A stretch of 64,000 nucleotides of DNA from an uncultured bacterium (GTDB lineage: Bacteria > DRYD01): contig CAKZQG010000039.1 in the NCBI GenBank assembly GCA_937139605.1, forward strand, positions 1-64,000. Direction: 5' to 3'. Both the position numbers and the translations under genes were made by a program. Every line of letters starts with the position of its first letter. Within the stretch, counting starts at the first letter, position 1. The notes below the pieces were generated by a model, which did no database searches, was not told the DNA's origin, and saw only the letters and a program-made list of their open reading frames with translations. Of this stretch, positions 1 through 8,552 are shown piece by piece.

Positions 1-37
1 AAAATTATAATATAAAAATATGAAAGGAGGGAATTAA

Positions 38-1378
38 ATGAAAAATAATAAAAAAAATCTAATAAATTTAAAAATCTTAATTACGATTTTGTTAATATTC
101 TTAATGATAAATATAACATTTATTAATATAAGCTATTCAAATGAATTAAAGATAACTTTTTGGCATACTTTTAGTGAAAATTCTTCAAAAGGGAAAGCTA
201 TAAATAAATTAATAAATGATTTTAATAATTCTAATATATCAATTAATGGGGATAAAATAATAGTAGAAGGTATATATAAGGGTACTAAAAACAAATATTC
301 TAATCCTTATATAGTTTTATTTAATGAATTAATAAAAAGTGGAGCTAAAAATGAGCTTCCTGATTTAAGTTTAGCTTATGAAAATTGGATACTACAATTT
401 AATCAAGTTGGATTAGTTAATGATTTAACCCCATATGTTAATAATGATAAAGAATTAAAAGAATATATAGGAGATCTAATTCCTACATTTAAACAATCTG
501 CTTACATAAATAATAAAATCTACAGTATCCCATATAATAAAAGTATATATGTTTTTTATTATAATAAAAAATACATAGATAATATGGATTTAAGCAATAA
601 TAATTTTAATGATTTTATTTCTTACTTAAAATTATTAAAGAATAAACTAAATAAAGCTCCTTTATATTTAGAGCCAAGTGAAGATACCTTTATTATAACA
701 TATTTATTAATTTCTAAGAAAGATTTTTTTAAAAATGAGAATAATGAAATAGATCCTATATTTTTACCAGATGAAGCTAAAAACATAATAAATACTTTAA
801 AAAATTTAGAATCTCAAGGATTAATAAAATTTACAGATAACTCTTATAAAGATTTTTTATCAAATGAAGCACCTATAATTTTATCTACTTCAAGTAGATA
901 TGTAGATTTAATAAATAAAAAAGATAGTTTTGATTTTGGGATATCTTCTTTACCTGCTAAGGATGGGTATATCCATGTAGCTGGGACTAATTTAGTTGTG
1001 CTTTCTAAAGATAACAAAAAAGAAAAAGCTGCTATTGAATTTATAAAATTTTTAATTAATAAACCAAATTTCTCATATATGTTAATAAATACAGGTTATA
1101 TTCCTACTACTAATTACTTATTAAGTTATAAAGAATATCAAGAGTATTTAAATAAAAATCTTGAATATAAAAATGTTTTAGAAAATAGTATAAATAAATT
1201 ATATTTACAACCACCAGTATGGGCTTGGGAAAACATTAGATGGTACTTAAATGAAACTATGTTTAATATATTCAGTAATAACAATGATATTAATGAAGAA
1301 ATTTTAAAACTTCATTCCAAAGTTATTCAGATATTATCTAATCAAAATTTAATAAAGAATTATCAATCTGTAAATTAA
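38..1378 (+). CDS. ABC transporter sugar-binding protein (extracellular solute-binding family 1)
   Basis: Likely periplasmic substrate-binding protein of an ABC importer for sugars or glycerol-phosphate-type ligands (UgpB/MalE fold). Residues 1-35 form a basic start plus a hydrophobic segment, consistent with a signal peptide or lipoprotein-like anchor without an obvious lipobox Cys. The mature part begins ELKITFWHTFSE, the usual first strand of this family, and contains YSIPYNKSIYVFYYNKK near residue 155 and a C-terminal VWAWENIRWYLNE. The 446-residue length is typical. The start is supported by a strong AAAGGAGGG Shine-Dalgarno. No permease or ATPase gene follows, so the partners must lie upstream of the window or elsewhere; the ligand cannot be read from sequence. 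Confidence 0.8.
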   Translation: MKNNKKNLINLKILITILLIFLMINITFINISYSNELKITFWHTFSENSSKGKAINKLINDFNNSNISINGDKIIVEGIYKGTKNKYSNPYIVLFNELIKSGAKNELPDLSLAYENWILQFNQVGLVNDLTPYVNNDKELKEYIGDLIPTFKQSAYINNKIYSIPYNKSIYVFYYNKKYIDNMDLSNNNFNDFISYLKLLKNKLNKAPLYLEPSEDTFIITYLLISKKDFFKNENNEIDPIFLPDEAKNIINTLKNLESQGLIKFTDNSYKDFLSNEAPIILSTSSRYVDLINKKDSFDFGISSLPAKDGYIHVAGTNLVVLSKDNKKEKAAIEFIKFLINKPNFSYMLINTGYIPTTNYLLSYKEYQEYLNKNLEYKNVLENSINKLYLQPPVWAWENIRWYLNETMFNIFSNNNDINEEILKLHSKVIQILSNQNLIKNYQSVN

Positions 1379-1409
1379 AAAAATTGCAAAGTTAATTTTC
1401 CTATAAAAA

Positions 1410-1417
1410 GGGGGGGG
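1410..1417 (+). promoter_or_regulatory. G8 homopolymer forming the ribosome binding site
   Basis: A run of eight G residues lies just upstream of the ATG at 1425 and is the only Shine-Dalgarno-like element there. Such a run is rare in this A+T-rich sequence. A second one precedes the gene starting at 55310. Confidence 0.5.
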
Positions 1418-1424
1418 AATATTT

Positions 1425-1775
1425 ATGCCTAAAAATATTCAAAAAAATAAAAAAGATAATAAAATAAATAAAAAATCTAAAAATACCCTTAAATTGGAAA
1501 ATAAACTTAAAAAAAATAATACTAACATAGATTACGAAGATACTATCCATCAAATAGAATCTCTATCTGAAACAGAAATTTTAGAAAATGAAGATGAAAG
1601 TGAAAATTTAGCTAACTTAAGTATAGAAGATTTACTAAAAAAAGAATTTAAAAATATTATTAGGATATGTGATATTTGTGGAAATGAAATGAACTTAGAT
1701 ATAGATTTCAATAATTTTGAAGTTTTTATATGTAATAACTGTGGATACAAAATAAAAATAAATAATGAATTTTAA
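1425..1775 (+). CDS. Zinc-ribbon protein with Lys/Asn-rich N-terminus
   Basis: Hypothetical 116-residue protein. The first ~50 residues are Lys/Asn-rich and probably disordered, followed by an acidic stretch. The C-terminal 35 residues hold two CxxC knuckles (CDICGNEM and CNNCGYKI) spaced like a classic zinc ribbon. Such domains bind nucleic acid or protein partners, but no specific family is recognisable. The ribosome binding site is an uninterrupted G8 run. It sits 46 bases after the solute-binding protein and before a strong promoter, so it probably ends the first transcription unit. Confidence 0.6.
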   Translation: MPKNIQKNKKDNKINKKSKNTLKLENKLKKNNTNIDYEDTIHQIESLSETEILENEDESENLANLSIEDLLKKEFKNIIRICDICGNEMNLDIDFNNFEVFICNNCGYKIKINNEF

Positions 1776-1819
1776 CAAAACCAAGCAAAAAGTATATATC
1801 TTTTATATATGAATTGATA

Positions 1820-1848
1820 TTGACAAAATATCAGTTTTCATGTATAAT
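1820..1848 (+). promoter_or_regulatory. Consensus sigma-70 promoter
   Basis: TTGACA at 1820-1825 and TATAAT at 1843-1848 are both perfect hexamers separated by exactly 17 bases. Transcription should begin near 1855, giving a leader of about 185 bases before the CDGSH gene. This is the clearest housekeeping promoter I found in the window. Confidence 0.8.
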
Positions 1849-1854
1849 ATTTAG

Positions 1855-2040
1855 AGAATAGGATGCTTACATTGTAAGAAGCAGAGATGAAACAATTTAA
1901 AATTCAAGTCTATAAAAGCGGTTATTTACGATGTAATTTACCATGATAAAGAAGAAAACTACTACTTTTATAGTAGGGGTTGTTTAGGTAGTTAAGTTCA
2001 GTATTATTTTTAAAGATTATTTTAAAAAAGGGGGTATTAG
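1855..2040 (+). ncRNA. Structured leader or small RNA of unknown class
   Basis: The region between the consensus promoter and the CDGSH start codon has several possible hairpins: TGCTT(1864-1868)/AAGCA(1879-1883) competing with CTTAC(1866-1870)/GTAAG(1874-1878); GGT..TTAC(1920-1929)/GTAA..ACC(1933-1942); and CTACTA(1959-1964)/TAGTAG(1971-1976). AACTAC at 1957-1962 can also pair with GTAGTT at 1988-1993, which would break the third hairpin. An all-A/T hairpin, 2007-2028, lies just before the G-rich ribosome binding site. I do not recognise a 6S, tmRNA, T-box or named riboswitch core. Confidence 0.35.
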
Positions 2041-2042
2041 GT

Positions 2043-2255
2043 ATGTCAAGAATAGTAAAATTAGATAAAAAAGAACCATATTTAATAGAAGTTGAAGGTA
2101 AAAAAATATGGGTATGTGCTTGCGGGTTATCTTCAAAAAAACCTTATTGCGATGGTAGCCATAAATTAACCAAAGATGAAGACGATTCTAATTTATATAT
2201 TTACAATGAACAAAAAGAAAGAAAAATAGTAAAAGAAATAAAAACAGAAGAATAA
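2043..2255 (+). CDS. CDGSH iron-sulfur domain protein
   Basis: Small (70-residue) protein with one CDGSH-type motif, CACGLSSKKPYCDGSHK: two Cys, then Cys and His ligands for a [2Fe-2S] cluster. Bacterial members of this family are cytosolic redox or Fe-S-handling proteins of poorly known function. The N-terminus (IVKLDKKEPYLIEVEGKK) matches the usual beta strands before the cluster. It begins after a GGGG-type ribosome binding site and is followed 16 bases later by pilT. The two are probably cotranscribed from the promoter at 1820, although no functional link is known. Confidence 0.85.
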   Translation: MSRIVKLDKKEPYLIEVEGKKIWVCACGLSSKKPYCDGSHKLTKDEDDSNLYIYNEQKERKIVKEIKTEE

Positions 2256-2271
2256 ATATTAAGGAGTAAAT

Positions 2272-3321
2272 ATGTTAATATTTGAGTTATTAGAAAATAT
2301 GCATAATTTAGGAGCATCTGATTTACATTTGGGAGTAGGTTCTCCTCCAATTTTTAGGATACATGGGAAACTAAAGGCCCTTAATTTCCCTCCTCTTACT
2401 AATGATATAATTAGAAGTATGGTTTATACATTATTAACTTCAGAACAGATAGAAGAATTTGAAAAAAAAAGAGAATTAGATTTTTCATATACTCTAGAAA
2501 ACATTGGTAGATTTAGGGGGAATTTATATTTTCAAAAGGGTACAATTGCAGCAGCTATACGTGCGATTCCTTTACAAGTTAAAACAATAGAAGAACTAAA
2601 TTTACCAGAGATTTTAAAAGAATTTGCTTCTAATGAAAGGGGTTTTATATTAGTTACTGGGCCAACTGGTGTTGGAAAATCCACCACCCTAGCTGCCATG
2701 ATTGATTATATTAATTCCAATTTTTCTAAACATATAATAACCATGGAAGATCCTATAGAATATGTTCATATAAACAAAAAATCGATAATACATCAAAGAG
2801 AAATTGGGATTGATTCTTTAAGTTTTAAAGAGGCATTAGTTCATGTACTTAGGCAAGATCCCGATGTTATATTAGTAGGAGAGATGAGAGATAATGAAAG
2901 TATTAGTTTAGCTTTAACAGCTGCTGAAACTGGACATTTGGTTATGTCAACTTTACATACCTTTGGAATAATTAGTACTATTGATAGAATAATAGATGTA
3001 TTTCCTGCAGCTCAACAAAATCAAGTTAGAACACAATTAGCTAACATTTTAACTGGCTGTATCTCCCAGGTTTTAGTTCCTACAGTGGATAATAAATTAA
3101 TAGTAGCTTATGAAGTAGTAGTAGCTACTCCCGCTGTTAGAAATCTAATAAGAAAAGGAGAACATCATCAACTACACAATGTTTTATATACAGGTAAAGA
3201 AAGTGGAATGATAAGCTTAGAATCAAGGTTAGCTGAACTTTATAGAAAAAACCTAATTACCAAAGAAGTAGCTTATAGATATGCCCTTAATAGAGAAGTT
3301 ATTGCTAGATTAATTGAATAA
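2272..3321 (+). CDS. pilT: Type IV pilus retraction ATPase PilT
   Basis: Hexameric secretion-type ATPase that depolymerises type IV pili, driving twitching motility and DNA uptake; it acts at the inner face of the cytoplasmic membrane. Visible motifs: N-terminal PAS-like domain with SDLHLGVGSPP (about 16-26), Walker A GPTGVGKST at 130-138, Asp box TMEDPIEY, Walker B DPDVILVGEMRD near 196-207, and His box AAETGHLVMSTLHT. The 349-residue length is typical of PilT rather than the longer PilB. The start follows AAGGAG. No pilB, pilC, pilM-Q or prepilin peptidase is in the window; the matching prepilins are at 19821-20390 and 31063-32142. Confidence 0.95.
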   Translation: MLIFELLENMHNLGASDLHLGVGSPPIFRIHGKLKALNFPPLTNDIIRSMVYTLLTSEQIEEFEKKRELDFSYTLENIGRFRGNLYFQKGTIAAAIRAIPLQVKTIEELNLPEILKEFASNERGFILVTGPTGVGKSTTLAAMIDYINSNFSKHIITMEDPIEYVHINKKSIIHQREIGIDSLSFKEALVHVLRQDPDVILVGEMRDNESISLALTAAETGHLVMSTLHTFGIISTIDRIIDVFPAAQQNQVRTQLANILTGCISQVLVPTVDNKLIVAYEVVVATPAVRNLIRKGEHHQLHNVLYTGKESGMISLESRLAELYRKNLITKEVAYRYALNREVIARLIE

Positions 3322-3345
3322 TTATATAATATTAATAATATAATT

Positions 3346-4407
3346 ATGAAAGCAATAGCAAAAACAGAACCTAAAACAGGACTTTCTTTAATAGATATTG
3401 AAGAATTTGATAATATTTTTGATAATCTTGAAGATAATGAAGTAATTATTGAAATAGATAGGGTTTCCATTTGTGGAACTGATTTACATATATATCATTG
3501 GGATTCTTGGGCTCAAAATAGAATAAATATTCCTATAATTATAGGTCATGAAGGATGTGGCAAAATAATTAAACTCGGTAAAAATGTCAAAAATTTTAAT
3601 ATAAATGATAAAGTTTCATTTGAAAGCCATATTTACTGTAATGAATGTTATCAATGTAAAACAAATAAAAAACATATCTGTAGTAATTTAAAAGTCTTAG
3701 GTATTGATATCAATGGATTATTTAGTAAGTATGTTAAAGTGGATTTTAGAATCTTATGGAGATTAACAGATAATCAAAAATTAAATAGATATGCTCCGAT
3801 TTTAGAGCCATTAGGTAATGCAGTACATACTGCTACTAAAGTTGATGTTAATTCAAAGTATGTAGCTATTTTTGGAGACGGTCCAATTGCTTTGTTTTTA
3901 TTACAATTAGTAAAAATCTTTGGAGCATCTAAGATTTTCTTAATAGGTATAAGTGATTTCAGATTAAATATCGCTAAAAAATTAGCTCATAATTATAACA
4001 ATGTCTTTATTCTTAATGATAAAGAACAAGATATAATAAGTTTTATTTATAAAGAAACTAAAGGGAGAAAGATAGATATAGTATTTGAAATGTCAGGTAG
4101 TGAAATAGCTATAAAAAAAGGGATAGAAATATTAACATATGGTGGAGAATTAGTAGCCTTTGGAATCTTAAGTAATGCTATTAATTTTGATTATAATGAA
4201 TTAATATTTAAGTCTATTAATGTTATTTCAATAAACGGGAGGTTAATTTTTGAAACTTGGTTTAAATTACAAGATCTTATTGAAAATAATCTATTAAATA
4301 TTGATGATATTATTACTCATGAATTTAATTTAAGTGAATATAATAAAGCCTTTGATATATTATTAAAGAGAGAAGGTTTAAAGATAATTTTACATAATGA
4401 TTTATAA
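3346..4407 (+). CDS. tdh: L-threonine 3-dehydrogenase
   Basis: Medium-chain zinc alcohol dehydrogenase-family enzyme oxidising L-threonine to 2-amino-3-oxobutyrate with NAD+, the first step of threonine conversion to glycine. Specific signatures are ICGTDLHIYHWDSWAQ (catalytic-zinc Cys43), GHEG (His68-Glu69), the structural-zinc cysteines 98, 101, 104 and 112, EPLGNAVHTA, and the C-terminal FETWFKLQDLIENNL plus ITHEFNLSEYNKAFD. These fit Tdh better than sorbitol dehydrogenase. The 353-residue length is standard. It starts without a visible Shine-Dalgarno, 24 bases after pilT. No kbl partner is adjacent. Confidence 0.88.
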   Translation: MKAIAKTEPKTGLSLIDIEEFDNIFDNLEDNEVIIEIDRVSICGTDLHIYHWDSWAQNRINIPIIIGHEGCGKIIKLGKNVKNFNINDKVSFESHIYCNECYQCKTNKKHICSNLKVLGIDINGLFSKYVKVDFRILWRLTDNQKLNRYAPILEPLGNAVHTATKVDVNSKYVAIFGDGPIALFLLQLVKIFGASKIFLIGISDFRLNIAKKLAHNYNNVFILNDKEQDIISFIYKETKGRKIDIVFEMSGSEIAIKKGIEILTYGGELVAFGILSNAINFDYNELIFKSINVISINGRLIFETWFKLQDLIENNLLNIDDIITHEFNLSEYNKAFDILLKREGLKIILHNDL

Positions 4408-4485
4408 TAGTTAATAAAATAGGGAGGGTTTTTTTTAGGTTTATAGAATTATTTTTATAGAGCGTTTAGAAAATACTTTTAAATT

Positions 4486-4559
4486 GGGCCTCTAGCTCAG
4501 GTGGTTAGAGCGTACCCCTGATAAGGGTAAGGTCTCTGGTTCGAGTCCAGAGAGGCCCA
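4486..4559 (+). tRNA. tRNA-Ile (GAT)
   Basis: Complete 74-base cloverleaf: acceptor GGGCCTC/GAGGCCC with discriminator A, D arm GCTC..GAGC, anticodon stem TACCC/GGGTA with loop CTGATAA (anticodon GAT), and T arm TCTGG/CCAGA around TTCGAGT. No CCA is encoded. The next gene starts only seven bases after the tRNA, so processing of the tRNA may release its mRNA. Confidence 0.97.
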
Positions 4560-4566
4560 TTTTTTT

Positions 4567-5340
4567 ATGTATATATTCTTAATTCTTATATTTACAATAT
4601 CCATATTTTCTATAGCTTTTTCTTATCAAAGAAGTGAATATTTAATTACATATGATAAATTAAATCCATATAAAAATTACGGAGAATATAAAACAATAAC
4701 TTATAATTATTTTAATAGAATAAATGATACTACTACATATTTTGTTAGTAGTTCTTTATTTAGTAGAACAATAGATAAAGAGGGAGCACTAATTAACATA
4801 GGTGCTTACAAAGACTGGAACAAAAATTTATATACATATTCCTCTATTTCTTTTGGTACTAATTCTAACTATTTACCAAGATACAGATTAGATCATGAAT
4901 TTTATTTTAAAACTTTAAAAGACAAGAATTTAGTTTTATCCTTAGGTAGTTCTTATATAAAATATTTTAATGTTCATAGTGATTTAATATTATCTGTGGG
5001 TTTTACTTACTATGGGGATGGTTATAATTTTACTTATAAATATTTAATAAATAACAATAATCCAGGTAGCTTTATTTCTTATACGAATATATATAGTTTA
5101 GGGATTGGTTATGAAAAAAAATATTGGCTATATTTAAATTATAATGTAGGCGATCAATCTTATTTAGCAACTTATTTAATCAATCCTATTGAGGTTAATA
5201 ATAAATCATATTATTATTCTATTAACTATAGAAAATGGACAAAAGATAACTCAGGATTTATTATTGAATATAATTACTTAAATTTAAAAGATTCTTATAC
5301 TAAGAATGGATTTGTTTTAGGCATATTTAAAGAATATTAA
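4567..5340 (+). CDS. YaiO-like outer-membrane beta-barrel protein
   Basis: Probable outer-membrane barrel of 257 residues. It opens with a hydrophobic signal peptide (about residues 1-18) and continues as repeated amphipathic strands rich in Tyr, Ser and Asn, ending in GFVLGIFKEY, a typical strand-terminated barrel end. Pattern and gene context match the YaiO family, which lies beside processive glycosyltransferases and may export polysaccharide. It starts seven bases after tRNA-Ile and is followed two bases later by a membrane protein, then a GT2, a bactofilin-like protein and a deacetylase-like protein. The family call rests on overall look rather than a diagnostic motif. Confidence 0.6.
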   Translation: MYIFLILIFTISIFSIAFSYQRSEYLITYDKLNPYKNYGEYKTITYNYFNRINDTTTYFVSSSLFSRTIDKEGALINIGAYKDWNKNLYTYSSISFGTNSNYLPRYRLDHEFYFKTLKDKNLVLSLGSSYIKYFNVHSDLILSVGFTYYGDGYNFTYKYLINNNNPGSFISYTNIYSLGIGYEKKYWLYLNYNVGDQSYLATYLINPIEVNNKSYYYSINYRKWTKDNSGFIIEYNYLNLKDSYTKNGFVLGIFKEY

Positions 5341-5341
5341 T

Positions 5342-5758
5342 ATGGATAAATCCTATAAAACCTTTTTATTTGGTTCTAATATAGATATTAATGAAAAATT
5401 AGCTAATTATCATAGATTTGGAAAAATCTTAAATTTTAATAAATATTACTTTATTATTCAATTTATATTCTTGTTTTTAGTTTTTATTTTTTTTATTTTT
5501 ATTTATATAGAAAAAATAAATAATTTTTTTATAAGTAAATTTTACTTATTATTTAATGATGTAGAAATAAATAATTTTTATTTTCTCAATCCAAAATGGG
5601 GAATTAGTTTAAAATATATAGTAATTCCTGGCAAATATCCAACTACTAGTTTTGTATTATACAATTTAGTCCTTAGTATTTTACTTATTATTTTAATAAA
5701 TATAAATCCAATAAAATCTAAAATTAACTTGGCTATAAGACTTTTTATATTTTTTTAA
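5342..5758 (+). CDS. Membrane protein, N-terminal part of a frameshifted gene
   Basis: 138 residues with transmembrane helices near residues 40-60 and 103-120. The reading frame ends at TAA just after a T7 run (5750-5756). If the run had one more T, translation would continue as FLILPLLSSCIYFLIMNSTN, completing a helix and merging with the membrane protein annotated at 5797. I therefore think 5342-6180 is one integral membrane protein of about 280 residues in the polysaccharide operon, broken by a homopolymer indel, by an assembly error, or read through slippage. No family recognised. Confidence 0.5.
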   Translation: MDKSYKTFLFGSNIDINEKLANYHRFGKILNFNKYYFIIQFIFLFLVFIFFIFIYIEKINNFFISKFYLLFNDVEINNFYFLNPKWGISLKYIVIPGKYPTTSFVLYNLVLSILLIILININPIKSKINLAIRLFIFF

Positions 5759-5796
5759 TATTACCATTATTATCTTCTTGTATATACTTTTTAATA

Positions 5797-6180
5797 ATGA
5801 ATTCAACAAATATTTTTTATTTTCCATATACTATTAAGGATTTTTCTTTACTTTATTTAAGCTTACAAAATGGATTGTTTATATTTATTTCTATTATACT
5901 TTCATTAGCTATTTCTTTTTTATCTTTTAGTTTTAGAGTTATATTTTTGAATGTAATTTTTTATATTTTTGTTATTTTTTATACTATTCTATTTGGTTAT
6001 TTAAGATATTTATTTTTTTTAATGATTTTAAACAAGTATTCGTATTTATATATGGCTTCGTTATTTTTTTCATTAGGTCCATTTATTGATTTTATTTACT
6101 TAACTTTTTTTTATGGATTATATCTATCATTTATAAATAAGACTTTTAATAACAATAAATATTATAAATTTATTCAATGA
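5797..6180 (+). CDS. Membrane protein, C-terminal part of a frameshifted gene
   Basis: 127 residues with about three or four transmembrane helices, rich in Phe/Ile/Tyr. The apparent ATG lacks a ribosome binding site, and the frame is open upstream to 5728 through a hydrophobic stretch that joins smoothly to the end of the previous gene after a +1 shift at the T7 run. It ends in UGA and the next gene starts in the same frame two codons later. Probably an inner-membrane partner of the GT2 that follows; function unknown. Confidence 0.5.
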   Translation: MNSTNIFYFPYTIKDFSLLYLSLQNGLFIFISIILSLAISFLSFSFRVIFLNVIFYIFVIFYTILFGYLRYLFFLMILNKYSYLYMASLFFSLGPFIDFIYLTFFYGLYLSFINKTFNNNKYYKFIQ

Positions 6181-6186
6181 AATAAT

Positions 6187-7449
6187 ATGTTAGAAATATT
6201 AATATTTTTTTTAAAATCCTACTTAATAGTACTAATGGTAATATTAACAATATATGCTATAAGGCATTATTTTTTTACATTAAATAGACTTTTTGCGGAA
6301 CAAAGATTATATTATCAAGATATTATTGATTCGGAATTACCTAAGGTTAGTGTATTAATTCCTATGCATAACGAAGAAAAAGTAGCTAATTTAGTATTAA
6401 ATTCTATAATAAACGTATATTATCCAGAAGATAAAATAGAAATTATTCCAATAAATGATCATTCTACAGATAAAACCAAAGATATATTAGAAAAATATTC
6501 TAAAAATTATCCACAGATCAAACCTTTACATATATATGATAATAAAACAAAAGGTAAGCAAAATATAATAAACAAAGCAGTAGATATAGCAACAGGAGAG
6601 ATCATAGTAATATATGATGCAGATTACATAATTCCTAAAGGTCAAATAAGAGATTTAGTTACTTTTTTTATAGATCCATCAGTTGGTGCAGTTATGGGAA
6701 AAGTTATTCCATTTAATGCTAATAAAAATTTATTAACATTATTTTTAACAATGGAAAGATCTGCAGGATACCAAATAGATCAGCAAGCAAGATATAATTT
6801 AGATTTAATTCCTCAATATGGTGGTACAGTTGCAGCTTTTAGAAGAGATCTATTTATTGAATTAGGAAAGTTTGATAGTAATATTTTAGCTGAAGATACA
6901 GAATTAACTTTTAAATTATATATAAATGGTTATAAGGTAGCATATGCTAATAGATTAGAAGCATATGAAGAGGTTCCAGAAACCTGGGAAGCAAGAGCCA
7001 AACAATTAAGAAGATGGTCTAGAGGACATAATCAAGTCATGTTTAAATACTTCTTTAAATTAATATTAACTGATAAATTAAAATTTTATCAAAAATTAGA
7101 TGGGATACTTTTATTAATGATATATTTAGTTCCGTTTTTAACTTTATTAGGTTTTATTGATTCAATAATATTATTTTTCTTAGGGGAAATGCAGATAGTT
7201 AATTATTATTTATTTTTATTAGCAGTTTTTGGATATAATGTTTTTGGGAATTTTGCACCTTTTTACCAAATTGCTATGGCTAATTTCTTAGAAAATAATT
7301 CAGATTATTTAAAAATTTTACCACTATTTTTTATTTCTTTTGTATTTAATTTATTTTATTCATCTTTAGGGTTTATAGATAGTGTTTTAGATTTAATAAC
7401 AAAAAGACAAATTAAATGGGATAAAACCGAACGATTCTTCCAAAAATAA
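6187..7449 (+). CDS. Processive family 2 glycosyltransferase (polysaccharide synthase)
   Basis: Membrane-bound GT2 of the BcsA/PgaC/hyaluronan-synthase type, polymerising a sugar nucleotide into a polysaccharide. It has an N-terminal transmembrane helix, the GT-A core VSVLIPMHNEEKVANL (about 54-69) with DDxD-equivalents NDHSTD and YDADYI, the acceptor-site motif EDTELTFKLY, and QLRRWSRG, the QxxRW signature of processive enzymes, then three to four C-terminal helices. The 420-residue length is standard. No separate PilZ domain is present. It sits in a tight run with a YaiO-like barrel, a bactofilin-like protein and a polysaccharide-deacetylase-like protein. The polymer cannot be identified; poly-GlcNAc-like is one option because of the deacetylase. 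Confidence 0.85.
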   Translation: MLEILIFFLKSYLIVLMVILTIYAIRHYFFTLNRLFAEQRLYYQDIIDSELPKVSVLIPMHNEEKVANLVLNSIINVYYPEDKIEIIPINDHSTDKTKDILEKYSKNYPQIKPLHIYDNKTKGKQNIINKAVDIATGEIIVIYDADYIIPKGQIRDLVTFFIDPSVGAVMGKVIPFNANKNLLTLFLTMERSAGYQIDQQARYNLDLIPQYGGTVAAFRRDLFIELGKFDSNILAEDTELTFKLYINGYKVAYANRLEAYEEVPETWEARAKQLRRWSRGHNQVMFKYFFKLILTDKLKFYQKLDGILLLMIYLVPFLTLLGFIDSIILFFLGEMQIVNYYLFLLAVFGYNVFGNFAPFYQIAMANFLENNSDYLKILPLFFISFVFNLFYSSLGFIDSVLDLITKRQIKWDKTERFFQK

Positions 7450-7454
7450 TAACT

Positions 7455-8531
7455 ATGACAAATATATTAATAGATATATTTCTTTCAATTTTTGATTTTA
7501 TTTTATTATCTGATACAAAATTCCTTTCGATTTTATTTTTATTAATGATTTTATTGCCAATATTAATTTCATTTATTTATTTAAATAAAATAAAATCGGA
7601 AAAATATAATGAATTAATTGAAGTAAATCTGAATTATATAAAAGATCCTGGTTATTTTGGTAAAAATTTTCTTAAAATAATAAACTGCACGTTTTTAGAT
7701 TATTTTAAAAAATATGATTCTAAAATTTTTGATAAAATAGAAAACTTAATAATTGAAGCCAAATTATGTAAACAAAATAAAAAAGAAATTATTTTTATTA
7801 CAAACAATTTTTATAATATTAATAAAATTAAATCAAAAGTTAATAAATTTAAAAATAATGAATGTAATATAATAATAATAAATAAAAATCCAATAGTAAT
7901 GGATAATGAAATGAATTTTGAAAAAGAATATGTGAATTATGGGGATTTAAAAATTTTAAAAAAAGTTAATTTTTATTCTTTAATAGTCAAAGGAAATTTA
8001 ATTATAGATTCTGAAGTAGAAATAAATAAGTATTTACATGTAGAAGGGAATATATATTTTAATAAGCCTTCAAAAATAGGATTAAATATATATTCTTCAA
8101 ATAATATCTATATTAATTCATTGGTAAGTTTTAAAAGGATGTTTGCTAATGAAATAAAAACAGAAATAGGTTCCAATTTTGTTTTCATTGATCAAATTAA
8201 TCAAGAAGATATAGATAAAAATAAAATATCAATTATAGGGAATTTAAGAGTAGAAGGTAAAATAGAATTAACTCCACAAAATAAATATATAATAATAGAT
8301 GGTAATTTAGTAAGTGATAGTGATATAAAACTAAACGGGCAAATTTGGGTTAAAGGAAATATATTTTCCCAAAAAAATATATTAATTTCAAATGGGGTAG
8401 TAATAGGAGAAAAAGGGAAAATAAAATCAATTATAGCTAAAAAAACCCTAACAATAGGCCCAAATATTAAAATTTATGGCTATATCCATTCTGAATTAAT
8501 TTCTAATACCTACTTACAAACTACTTTATAA
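7455..8531 (+). CDS. Bactofilin-like polymer-forming protein with membrane anchor
   Basis: 358 residues. One hydrophobic helix (about 18-43) is followed by a basic linker. From about residue 165 comes a string of short repeating strands (SLIVKGNLIIDSEVEI, HVEGNIYFN, IIGNLRVEGKIEL, IDGNLVSDSDIKL, IWVKGNIFS) that looks like a right-handed beta-helix of the bactofilin type. Bactofilins polymerise into scaffolds that position cell-wall or polysaccharide enzymes. Location directly after the GT2 suggests a scaffold for the synthase. It starts at ATG five bases after the previous stop, without a Shine-Dalgarno. The fold is inferred from periodicity only. Confidence 0.55.
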   Translation: MTNILIDIFLSIFDFILLSDTKFLSILFLLMILLPILISFIYLNKIKSEKYNELIEVNLNYIKDPGYFGKNFLKIINCTFLDYFKKYDSKIFDKIENLIIEAKLCKQNKKEIIFITNNFYNINKIKSKVNKFKNNECNIIIINKNPIVMDNEMNFEKEYVNYGDLKILKKVNFYSLIVKGNLIIDSEVEINKYLHVEGNIYFNKPSKIGLNIYSSNNIYINSLVSFKRMFANEIKTEIGSNFVFIDQINQEDIDKNKISIIGNLRVEGKIELTPQNKYIIIDGNLVSDSDIKLNGQIWVKGNIFSQKNILISNGVVIGEKGKIKSIIAKKTLTIGPNIKIYGYIHSELISNTYLQTTL

Positions 8532-8552
8532 AATAAAAAACTATTTTATAAA

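Noticed and set aside
1855-2040. 6S RNA, tmRNA, T-box or SRP RNA
   Set aside because: None of the diagnostic sequences of these RNAs could be found.
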